Shown here piece by piece: positions 14,344 to 21,174 of a stretch of 22,082 nt of DNA (the first letter of the stretch is position 1; each line of letters opens with the position of its first letter). Source of the DNA: an uncultured Dialister sp. (lineage in GTDB: Bacteria; Bacillota; Negativicutes; Veillonellales; Dialisteraceae). A program made the position numbers and the translations under genes. The notes under the pieces were generated by a model. The model was not told the origin of the DNA. It made no database searches and saw nothing but the letters and a program-made list of their open reading frames with translations. Where the stretch lies: positions 1-22,082 of the forward strand of contig UQYL01000023.1 in assembly GCA_900545365.1 (NCBI GenBank), given 5' to 3'.

Positions 14344-14832
14344 ATGAAACTGAACGAATCCGTCAAAAAGCTGCTCAACGATCAGGTCGTCAAGGAATTT
14401 TATTCCGCCTATCTCTACCGTTCCATGTCCGCGGACATGAAGGCGGCGGGCTATAAAGGCTACGCGCACTGGCTGATGAAGCAGTATGAAGAAGAAATGG
14501 AACACGGCGAAAAGATCGTCGCTTACATTGAAGACCGCGGAGACACCGTAGACTTCGGCCAGATCGGCGCAGTGGAAAAACATTTCGACTGCCCGCTGGA
14601 AGTGGCGAAAGCGGCGCTCGCTCATGAAGAATACGTGAGCAGCTCCATCCGCACCATCTTCAAGGCGGCCCGCGAAGAAGGCGATCTGGAAACGGAGATC
14701 TTCCTTCAGTGGTTCATCACCGAACAGGTCGAGGAAGAAGCGAACGCGACGGAAGTCAGAGACGGCTTCGAAGCGGCAGGCGAATGCAAAGGCCTGCGCC
14801 ACATGTTCGACGCGCAGCTCGGCGCAAGATGA
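14344..14832 (+). CDS. ftnA: Non-haem ferritin
   Basis: A 162-residue ferritin that oxidises Fe(II) and stores it as a mineral in a 24-mer cage in the cytoplasm. The ferroxidase residues follow the E. coli FtnA pattern shifted by one: E18, Y25, E51, H54, E95, Q128 and E131, with E50, E127 and E130 fitting the third iron site. The length is typical (about 160-170), and the absence of a haem-ligand pattern argues against bacterioferritin. Start supported by AGGAGG shortly upstream. Transcribed divergently from pheA and ended by the terminator at 14846-14868. Iron storage fits an anaerobe coping with iron and oxygen shifts; this is inference. Confidence 0.95.
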   Translation: MKLNESVKKLLNDQVVKEFYSAYLYRSMSADMKAAGYKGYAHWLMKQYEEEMEHGEKIVAYIEDRGDTVDFGQIGAVEKHFDCPLEVAKAALAHEEYVSSSIRTIFKAAREEGDLETEIFLQWFITEQVEEEANATEVRDGFEAAGECKGLRHMFDAQLGAR

Positions 14833-14845
14833 TTTCACAGAAAAG

Positions 14846-14868
14846 GCGGCTCTCCGGAGCCGCTTTTT
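14846..14868 (+). terminator. Intrinsic terminator of ftnA
   Basis: A 7-bp stem GCGGCTC / GAGCCGC with TCCG loop and five T, 13 bases after the stop codon. Confidence 0.9.
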
Positions 14869-14874
14869 GCATGC

Positions 14875-14911
14875 AAAAAACTCCCCTTCCGAAAGAGAAA
14901 GGGAGTTTTTT
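14875..14911 (-). terminator. Terminator of the ABC transporter-epimerase operon
   Basis: On the minus strand an ACTCCCTTTC / GGAAGGGGAGT stem is flanked by A-run and T-run, so it may act in both directions. It begins a few bases after the epimerase stop codon. It shares a 14-base core, ACTCCCCTTCCGAA, with the terminator at 19770-19797. Confidence 0.85.
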
Positions 14912-14916
14912 ATTGG

Positions 14917-15612
14917 TCATTTCTGTCCGTAGTAGGCATTCGGGCCGTGCTTGCGGAAATAATGCCGGTCGAGAAGGTACTGGGGCATGCGCGCCGCCGG
15001 ATCGAGGGCGATCGTCCGCTGCGCCATATCCGCTACAGTCTCGAGGACGACGGCGTGGTACACCGCTTCCGCCGGATCTTTGCCCCACGTAAAGGGCCCG
15101 TGATTCCGCACAATGACGGCCGGCACGGCGAGCACATCGCCGCTCCGCTCCCGCAGGGCCTCAATGATGACGCGGCCCGTATTGGCTTCGTAGTCGCCGT
15201 CGGCTTCGCTCTTCGTCAGGCTCCGCGTACACGGCACAGGACCGTAGAAATAGTCCGCGTGGGTCGTGCCGAGGGCGGGGATGTCCAGTCCCGCCTGGGC
15301 GAAGGCGACCGCCGCGGGGGAATGGGTGTGCGTCACGCCGCCGATCTCCGGAAATTCCCGGTACAGCGCCAGATGCGTCGCCGTATCGGAAGAAGGCCGC
15401 CATTTCCCTTCCGCCGTCCTTCCCGTCTCGAGATCCACGCAGACCATATCTGCCGCGGTCATGCCCTCATAGGGCACACCGGACGGCTTGATGACCATGA
15501 TCCCCGCCGCGCGGTCGATGCCGGACACATTGCCCCAGGTATAGATGACCACGCCCCGCCGGACGAGCTCCAGATTGGCCGCGCAGACTTCTTCTTTCAG
15601 CGTTTCCAGCAT
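14917..15612 (-). CDS. araD: L-ribulose-5-phosphate 4-epimerase (AraD/UlaF type)
   Basis: A 231-residue class II aldolase-fold enzyme interconverting L-ribulose 5-phosphate and D-xylulose 5-phosphate. Residues align in number with E. coli AraD: metal ligands D76, H95, H97 and H171, catalytic D120 and a C-terminal tyrosine (Y227 or Y228). GNVSG and IKPSG mark the phosphate site. The start at 15612 lies one base after the ATPase stop codon, with GGAGG six bases upstream, so translation is coupled to the transporter. The longer frame to 15678 lies inside the ATPase gene. No other arabinose or ascorbate genes are in view, which makes araD versus ulaF/sgaE naming uncertain. Confidence 0.92.
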   Translation of the reverse strand: MLETLKEEVCAANLELVRRGVVIYTWGNVSGIDRAAGIMVIKPSGVPYEGMTAADMVCVDLETGRTAEGKWRPSSDTATHLALYREFPEIGGVTHTHSPAAVAFAQAGLDIPALGTTHADYFYGPVPCTRSLTKSEADGDYEANTGRVIIEALRERSGDVLAVPAVIVRNHGPFTWGKDPAEAVYHAVVLETVADMAQRTIALDPAARMPQYLLDRHYFRKHGPNAYYGQK

Positions 15613-15613
15613 G

Positions 15614-16669
15614 TCACGCCTCCGCGTCCATGAGCCAGAGTTTCTCCGCCGGGAAGACAGCATAGACTTCGCCGGCATGAATGTCCCGCCCGGGGTCGAA
15701 CATATCGACGATCCAGTCTTTTCCTTCTCTGTCCCGGATGAAGTACCGCACTTTCTCGCCGAGAAACATGCTGTTCGTGATGACGGCGGGAATATTGACC
15801 ATGCCCTCCTGCGGGTCGCGGAAGAGCTGGATGCATTCGGGACGGATGCTGGCGGTGTAAGCCATTCCCGCTTCCGTCTGCCGCGCGGCGGGAATGGATA
15901 CGCCGCCGTAGACCGCGCGGCCCCCTTCCCCGCCCGTCACAGAAAGCAGGTTCGTCGTGCCGATGAAGTCCGCCACGAAGGGCGTCTTCGGCTCGAAGTA
16001 GATCTCCTGCGGCGTGCCGACCTGATGGATGACGCCGTCCCGGAGCACCACGATCTTGTCCGACATGGAGAGCGCTTCCGACTGGTCGTGGGTGACATAA
16101 ATGGTGGAGAGCCCCATTTTCTGCTGGATGCCGCGAAGCTCCACGCGGACGCTCTCTCTGAGCTTCGCGTCCAGATTGGACAGCGGCTCGTCGAGGAGGA
16201 GGATCTCCGGATCCATGACGAGGGCTCTCGCCACGGCCACACGCTGCTGCTGTCCGCCGGAGAGCTGATTCGGGAACCGCTTCTCCATCCCCGAGAGCTG
16301 CATCAGCTCAAGGGCCGCGGCGACTTTCTTCTCGATCTCCGCTTTCGGCCTGTTTTTCACCTTCAGCCCGTACGCCACATTTTCAAAGACCGACATGTGC
16401 GGGAAAAGAGCGTATTCCTGGAAGACCATGGCCGTATTTCTCCCGTACGGCGGGATGCGTTCGATGCGCCGTCCGGAAAGGAGGATCTCCCCTTCGTCAG
16501 GCTCATAGAATCCGGCGATCATGCGGAGGAGCGTCGTCTTCCCGCAGCCCGACGGACCGAGAAATGTCACAAATTCTCCTCTGCCGATCTCCAGATCCAC
16601 ATCTTTGATGACGTGGCTGGCGCCGAAATATTTATTGATCTTTTTTAATTCAAGTACTGCTTCTGACAT
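15614..16669 (-). CDS. ABC transporter ATPase, FbpC/PotA-like
   Basis: A 351-residue ATP-binding subunit of an importer. Walker A GPSGCGKT (38-45), Q-loop FQEYALFP, signature LSGGQ (136-140), Walker B ILLLDEP (156-162) and switch H194 are all present. A C-terminal TOBE-type extension from about 235 fits the FbpC/PotA/MalK-like group. Start at 16669 with GAGG six bases upstream. It lies 23 bp after the permease gene and one base before the epimerase gene. By family, such ATPases serve ferric iron, polyamine, 2-aminoethylphosphonate or sugar-phosphate systems, so the ATPase alone does not tell the substrate. Confidence 0.94.
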   Translation of the reverse strand: MSEAVLELKKINKYFGASHVIKDVDLEIGRGEFVTFLGPSGCGKTTLLRMIAGFYEPDEGEILLSGRRIERIPPYGRNTAMVFQEYALFPHMSVFENVAYGLKVKNRPKAEIEKKVAAALELMQLSGMEKRFPNQLSGGQQQRVAVARALVMDPEILLLDEPLSNLDAKLRESVRVELRGIQQKMGLSTIYVTHDQSEALSMSDKIVVLRDGVIHQVGTPQEIYFEPKTPFVADFIGTTNLLSVTGGEGGRAVYGGVSIPAARQTEAGMAYTASIRPECIQLFRDPQEGMVNIPAVITNSMFLGEKVRYFIRDREGKDWIVDMFDPGRDIHAGEVYAVFPAEKLWLMDAEA

Positions 16670-16692
16670 GATCCACCTCTGGTCTCACAAAT

Positions 16693-18354
16693 TTACAGGT
16701 CAAAGATATTGATCTTATCCCTGAGGATGAGCTTCACGGCGCCGAAGGTGATATAGATCGAGAGCATCATGCCCACGGCGGTCGCGCTGGCGGTGGGCAG
16801 GAATCCCTGATCCGCCAGGCTCATGATATTGATGGACGCCAGATTCCATTCCGGCGACACGAGGAAGATGACGGTGCTGAGCGTATTCATGGAGCGCATG
16901 AAAGCGTACACGAAGCTCACGGAGAGCGAATTCTTCAGCATGGGCAGGACGATCTTCCGGAAGGTGGTATAGCTGCCCGCGCCGAGATTGGCCGAGGCCT
17001 GCTCCATGGAGGCGTCGATCTGCTTGAGCCCCGCCACGGCCTGCCGGTATCCCACGGGAAGCTGGCGGAGCGTCATGCCCAGGACGATGATGGCCATGGT
17101 GCCGGTCAGCTCCAGCACGCCGTCATTGAAGGCCAGGATGAGCGCGAGGCCGATGAACGTGCCCGGGAGGGACACGGGGAGCATGGCGAGGAAATCCATC
17201 ACCGTCCGTCCGGGGAACCGTTTCCGGATGGTAAGGAAAGCGAGGGCGATGCCGAGGACGGTGGTCACTGCCGCCGTGGTCATCGCCGCCGACCAGCTGT
17301 GGAGCAGCACGTTCGACTGGACGACGCCTTCCCGGAAATACTGGAGGGTGAAGGTATAGTCCGCGCCGAAAGCCACGGTGAAAGCGAAGAGGAAGACCAC
17401 GCCGATGATCATGAGGATCGCCGCGCAGAGGAGCGAGCAGAAAGCGAAGAAGCACCACGTGGCGAACGGCCCTGCCGTCACGCGGATGAGCCCGGCCACA
17501 GGCTTGCCCGTCACGGTGACATAGGAATTTTTCTCCAGATAATAGCGCTGGATGAAAAAGACGAGGAGCGTCGGGATCACGAGGAATACGGAGAGCACCG
17601 CGCCCATGGGCAGATCCCACGCGCCGGTGACCTGCGTATAGGCCTCCGTCGCCAGCACATGATAATTGCCGCCCACCAGCATCGGATTGCCGAAATCAGC
17701 GAGGCTGTTGATGCCCACCAGCAGAAAGGCGCTGGCCAGGCCCGGCGTGGCGAGGCGGAGCGTCACCGTGCGGAAGAGATACCATCCCCGAGCGCCCAGA
17801 TTCTGCGCCGCCAGCTCCAGATTGGGACTGATGGACTTCAGCACGCCGGAGATCGTGATATACGCCAGCGGGAAAAAGGCAATGGTCTGCGCCACCCAGA
17901 GCCCGACGGGGCCGTAGAGGTCTGTCTGCAAGTGGAGCAGGTGCCACGTGATGAACCCGCGCCGTCCGAAGAGCATGATGAAGGCGAGCCCCGTCACGAC
18001 GGAAGGCGCCATCGTCGGCAGGAGCGCCACCACCTGGAAAAAGCGCTTCCCCGGCATATTCGTGTAATTCACGGCATACGCGAAAATGAAGCCGAAAATG
18101 ATCGCCGTCGTCGTCGAGGCGAGCGACGAAAAGAGCGTATGGCCGAAGACCGTTATGAATTCACGGCTCGTCACCGCCCGCTCCCAGTCGGAGGCGTCCG
18201 GGACGAGAAGGATCTTCGCCAGCGGATACAGAATAAATAGGCCGAAGAGCAGGAAAAGCACGACGATGCCCGCGAGGAGCGGCGGCTCCCGGAGGAGCAC
18301 TTTCATCTCCGCCTTCCATCCCGTATGCTCATGGCCCGCAGCAATTTCTTTCAT
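16693..18354 (-). CDS. ABC transporter permease, fused double domain (FbpB/AfuB-like)
   Basis: A 553-residue inner-membrane protein with about twelve spans, built as two fused permease domains. Each has an EAA-like loop contacting the ATPase: NLELAAQNLGARGWYLFRTV near 178-197 and MEQASANLGAGSYTTFRKIV near 450-469. This fused organisation is typical of the ferric-type FbpB/AfuB family. ATG at 18354 (MKEIAAGHEH) is chosen for the GGGAG five bases upstream; the longer frame to 18462 runs through the intergenic hairpins and adds no plausible sequence. Second gene of the operon, about 130 bp after the binding protein gene. Confidence 0.92.
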   Translation of the reverse strand: MKEIAAGHEHTGWKAEMKVLLREPPLLAGIVVLFLLFGLFILYPLAKILLVPDASDWERAVTSREFITVFGHTLFSSLASTTTAIIFGFIFAYAVNYTNMPGKRFFQVVALLPTMAPSVVTGLAFIMLFGRRGFITWHLLHLQTDLYGPVGLWVAQTIAFFPLAYITISGVLKSISPNLELAAQNLGARGWYLFRTVTLRLATPGLASAFLLVGINSLADFGNPMLVGGNYHVLATEAYTQVTGAWDLPMGAVLSVFLVIPTLLVFFIQRYYLEKNSYVTVTGKPVAGLIRVTAGPFATWCFFAFCSLLCAAILMIIGVVFLFAFTVAFGADYTFTLQYFREGVVQSNVLLHSWSAAMTTAAVTTVLGIALAFLTIRKRFPGRTVMDFLAMLPVSLPGTFIGLALILAFNDGVLELTGTMAIIVLGMTLRQLPVGYRQAVAGLKQIDASMEQASANLGAGSYTTFRKIVLPMLKNSLSVSFVYAFMRSMNTLSTVIFLVSPEWNLASINIMSLADQGFLPTASATAVGMMLSIYITFGAVKLILRDKINIFDL

Positions 18355-18394
18355 AGGAACTCCCTTCAAGGCCGGAAGACCAGCCATCCTTTCT

Positions 18395-18410
18395 GCCGGG
18401 CATCCCCGGC
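18395..18410. other. Intergenic hairpin near the permease start
   Basis: GCCGGG / CCCGGC with the four-base loop CATC. No T-run follows. It is the second of two hairpins in the gap between the binding protein and permease genes, about 40 bases before the permease start. Confidence 0.6.
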
Positions 18411-18423
18411 TCCATAAGGCAGA

Positions 18424-18472
18424 GTGGCTCTTGCCCCCGCTTTCGGCAGAGGTAAGAGCCACAGAAGAATCT
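18424..18472 (-). other. Intergenic hairpin after the binding protein gene
   Basis: A perfect 9-bp stem GTGGCTCTT / AAGAGCCAC (18424-18432 and 18464-18472) closes a 31-base loop with inner complementary TGCC/GGCA. It begins 13 bases after the stop of the lipoprotein gene, has no T-run, and so looks like an RNA-stability or partial-attenuation element rather than a full terminator. Confidence 0.65.
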
Positions 18473-18485
18473 CATTGATTTCCGC

Positions 18486-19523
18486 TTATTCTCCGAAGAA
18501 TTTCGCGCAGTTCGCGTCTTTGTCCGCGCCGGCCTTCTCCATATCATAAGCATTGTAGAGCGGCAGTTCCGTCAGCGGCTTCTGGCCTTTCGGCGGAGCT
18601 ACGTCAGGATTGCACGCTACACCGTTCGTCGTGCGGACCAGGATTTCTCCCGCTTCTTTCGTCAGGCAGTAATCCACAAATGCCTGAGCGACTTCTTTAT
18701 CCGCGCTGTTTTTGATGATCGATACAGGGCAGAGCGTCCAGCCCGCGTCCTTGTAGATCGTGCTGTGGATCTTCTGGCCTTTCTGGCTGACCAGCATCTG
18801 ATCGGAAATGAAATTCAGGGCGATCAGGTATTCTCCCGCGCCTGTCTTCTGTGCCGGCGCGAATCCCGACGGCGTGAACTGCGCTACCTGATCTTTCAAT
18901 TTCAGCAGGTAATCCCAGCCTTTTTCCTCACCCTGCGACTGGAGCACAGAGCTGATGAAGGTGAGGCCCGTGCCGGATTTCCGCGGATCCGGAGCGATGA
19001 TCTCGCCCTTGAAGGCCGGATTCAGCAGGTCTTCCAGCGTTTCCGGAGCCTTGATGCCCTTCGGTTCGAATTCCTGTTTGAAACGGGCTTCATTGTAGCC
19101 GATGGACATGATCTCCAGGTACGTGCCGTACCAGTAGCCGTCCTTATCCTGATATTCCGGCTTGATCATCTTCGCGTTCGGCGACTTGTACGCTTCCGTC
19201 AGGCCGTCCGCCTTGGCTTTCGCGTGGGCATCGCTCGTGCCGCCCAGCCAGATATCCGCTTTCGGAGAATCTTTCTCCGCCGTGATGCGCGCCAGCGCTT
19301 CGCCGGTGGGCAGACGGATGAAGCTCACATCCGCGCCGGTCTTCTGTTTGAACTGATCGGCCAGCTCCTTTGCCGTGTCCTCATGGAACGACACATACAT
19401 GACGAGCTTCTTGCCTTTCAGATTCTGGCCGCCTTCCGACTTTGTGTCAGAAGAACCGCCGCATCCCGCCGCCAGCGCGACCGTTCCCGCGAGGACCGCC
19501 GCCGCCAGTGCTTTCCATTTCAT
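18486..19523 (-). CDS. ABC transporter substrate-binding lipoprotein (AfuA/FbpA-like)
   Basis: A 345-residue extracellular solute-binding protein. An N-terminal signal peptide ends in lipobox LAAGC with C21 as the lipid-modified residue, then a Gly/Ser-rich linker. The mature part (LVMYVSFHEDTAKELADQF, ADIWLGGTSDAH, SGTGLTFISSVL, AQAFVDYCLTKEAGEILV) is that of the ferric-type family 1 binding proteins. Members annotated as iron-binding include AfuA proteins that in fact bind sugar phosphates, so the substrate is open. Start at 19523 with AAGGAGG seven bases upstream. First gene of the operon that continues with permease, ATPase and epimerase. Confidence 0.92.
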   Translation of the reverse strand: MKWKALAAAVLAGTVALAAGCGGSSDTKSEGGQNLKGKKLVMYVSFHEDTAKELADQFKQKTGADVSFIRLPTGEALARITAEKDSPKADIWLGGTSDAHAKAKADGLTEAYKSPNAKMIKPEYQDKDGYWYGTYLEIMSIGYNEARFKQEFEPKGIKAPETLEDLLNPAFKGEIIAPDPRKSGTGLTFISSVLQSQGEEKGWDYLLKLKDQVAQFTPSGFAPAQKTGAGEYLIALNFISDQMLVSQKGQKIHSTIYKDAGWTLCPVSIIKNSADKEVAQAFVDYCLTKEAGEILVRTTNGVACNPDVAPPKGQKPLTELPLYNAYDMEKAGADKDANCAKFFGE

Positions 19524-19563
19524 ACTTACCCCTCCTTGACTGATTCTTTACAAATCTGTAACA

Positions 19564-19593
19564 ATTTTACTATATCTTTACGGATACCCGCAA
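19564..19593 (-). promoter_or_regulatory. Predicted promoter of the ABC transporter operon
   Basis: TTGCGG (19588-19593) and TAAAAT (19564-19569) are separated by 18 bases on the minus strand, 40 bases before the binding protein start. The region 19594-19768 is AT-rich, and I see no gene in it. Confidence 0.45.
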
Positions 19594-19769
19594 GAGTATA
19601 CCGCCCGCCGCCTCCTATAATGCAGCCATAAAATTTTTCTTTGACCATATATAACCCACATTCTTTCACGAGCCGATAATTAACGTACACTTATTTAAGA
19701 CCATCTATGCCATTTATAATAACGGGATATCCGCCTGCCTGTCCTCGTCATTCTTTCAAAAACAACAAA

Positions 19770-19801
19770 ACTCCCCTTCCGAATCGGAAAGGGAGATTTT
19801 T
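19770..19801 (-). terminator. Intrinsic terminator of the MFS gene
   Basis: On the minus strand a 10-bp stem CTCCCTTTCC / GGAAGGGGAG (one G-U pair) with a five-base loop is followed by TTTTGTT, directly after the stop codon. The A/T edges would also allow function on the other strand. Confidence 0.85.
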
Positions 19802-19804
19802 CTG

Positions 19805-20986
19805 TCACATCGGTTCTGAAAGAGCGGGCGGAGCAGAGCGGGCGCGGAAGAGGAGGGCAAGGGCCGCGGCGAGGAGGAAGAGGAGCGCTCCGGCAAGAGA
19901 GAAGCGCGTCCCCGCGAGGGTGATGAAGAGCCCGCAGAAAGCGGTGCCCGCCATGGTGCCGAAATTGGCCGCCGTCAGGAAGAGGCCGTTCGCGAAATCC
20001 GGCGCTTCCGGCGCGGCGGAGGTGATCATGGACTGGCCCGCCACACTGGCGAATCCCGCGAGAACGCCCAGCAGGAGGATGACCGCCCCGGCGGCGAACG
20101 CGGCGCTTCCCGCGGCGAAGAGGAGCAGGTAGCCGGCACCGAGCGCGGCGGGGAGCACGGCTTTCCACCGGCCGGAGCGCTCGGAATAAAAGCGCCCCGC
20201 CAGCAAATTCCCGGCGATATTGGCGGCCCCGTAGCCGAGAAGGACGGCGCTCGCCCCATCGAAGGACATGCCCGACACGCGGTGCAGGAAATCGGTCATG
20301 AAGCTGAAGAAGCCGAACATGGCGCCATTGATGAAAGTGAAAGCCGCCGCCGACCAGAGGAGGACAGGCCGTCTCAGCACGGCCAGCTGCGCGCCGAGTG
20401 TCTTCCTTTCCGTCGGCATGGAGGGCATGAACAGGAGCGTTCCCAGAAAGCCCAGCCCGTTCACCGCCGCGAAAAAGAGCATCGCCGCGGAAAAGGAGGT
20501 GTGGGACGCGATGAAGCTCGTCACGGGCACGCCGAGCACCATGCCCGCGGAAACGCCCACGAAGACCTTCGCCGACGCTTTCGGCGCCATGTCCTTCGGC
20601 ACGGCGGCAGCCGCCGCGGTAAACGCCATGGAGACATACACCGGATGGAGGAAAGCGGGCAGCGCGCGGGCGGCGAGAACCACCGCGAAATGATCCACCG
20701 CCGCGGAGACGAGATTGGCCGCCGTGAAAAGGCCGAGCGCTGTGAGCATCACCTTTTTCCTGTCAAACCGGGAGAAAAAGAGCGGCATCACCGGCGCGGA
20801 GAGCGCCACGATCCCCGCGAAGATACTCACCGTCCACCCCGCCTCCGGCACGGTCACGCCAAAGGTCTCCGCGATGAGCGGGATGATCCCCACCACGCCC
20901 ATTTCCGTATTGATGATGCCGAAGACGCCGAAAGTGAGCAGCAGCACCAGCAGCTGCCCGTCTGTTTTTTCTTTTTCCTGTTTCAT
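19805..20986 (-). CDS. MFS transporter, drug:H+ antiporter-1 / AraJ-like
   Basis: A 393-residue major-facilitator permease with twelve predicted spans, typical of the 390-400-residue efflux group. The N-terminal GVFGIINTEMGVVGIIPLIAETFGV and the loop RFDRKKVMLTALGLF (motif A region between spans 2 and 3) fit the AraJ/YdhP-like sugar or drug efflux proteins. The substrate cannot be assigned. The start at 20986 has AAAGGAG five bases upstream. Single-gene unit with promoter at 21021-21049, containing a palindrome that may bind a regulator. Confidence 0.9.
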   Translation of the reverse strand: MKQEKEKTDGQLLVLLLTFGVFGIINTEMGVVGIIPLIAETFGVTVPEAGWTVSIFAGIVALSAPVMPLFFSRFDRKKVMLTALGLFTAANLVSAAVDHFAVVLAARALPAFLHPVYVSMAFTAAAAAVPKDMAPKASAKVFVGVSAGMVLGVPVTSFIASHTSFSAAMLFFAAVNGLGFLGTLLFMPSMPTERKTLGAQLAVLRRPVLLWSAAAFTFINGAMFGFFSFMTDFLHRVSGMSFDGASAVLLGYGAANIAGNLLAGRFYSERSGRWKAVLPAALGAGYLLLFAAGSAAFAAGAVILLLGVLAGFASVAGQSMITSAAPEAPDFANGLFLTAANFGTMAGTAFCGLFITLAGTRFSLAGALLFLLAAALALLFRARSAPPALSEPM

Positions 20987-21020
20987 AGAATCTCCTTTCT
21001 GCCTGATCTACTCTGGACGC

Positions 21021-21049
21021 AGTATACCCGGAAATTCCGATGACTTCAA
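21021..21049 (-). promoter_or_regulatory. Promoter of the MFS gene with palindrome in the spacer
   Basis: TTGAAG (21044-21049) and TATACT (21021-21026) on the minus strand, 17 bases apart. The spacer holds the perfect palindrome CGGAA-A-TTCCG (21029-21039), a likely repressor operator position. Confidence 0.7.
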
Positions 21050-21120
21050 AAGCTTAATTCACATGCCATCTATACTCGAAGAGCATGAAGGTTTTCCGAT
21101 TTCTTCCAAAAAAGAACAAG

Positions 21121-21148
21121 AAAAAAGACCCCGCAAGGGGGGGGTCTT
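21121..21148 (-). terminator. Intrinsic terminator of the porin gene
   Basis: Stem AAGACCCC / GGGGTCTT (21125-21132 and 21141-21148), followed on the minus strand by six T. The right arm is part of an eight-G run (21137-21144), so several registers of pairing are possible. Confidence 0.85.
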
Positions 21149-21174
21149 CTTTCGTAGGGTCATTCTTTTCAGAA

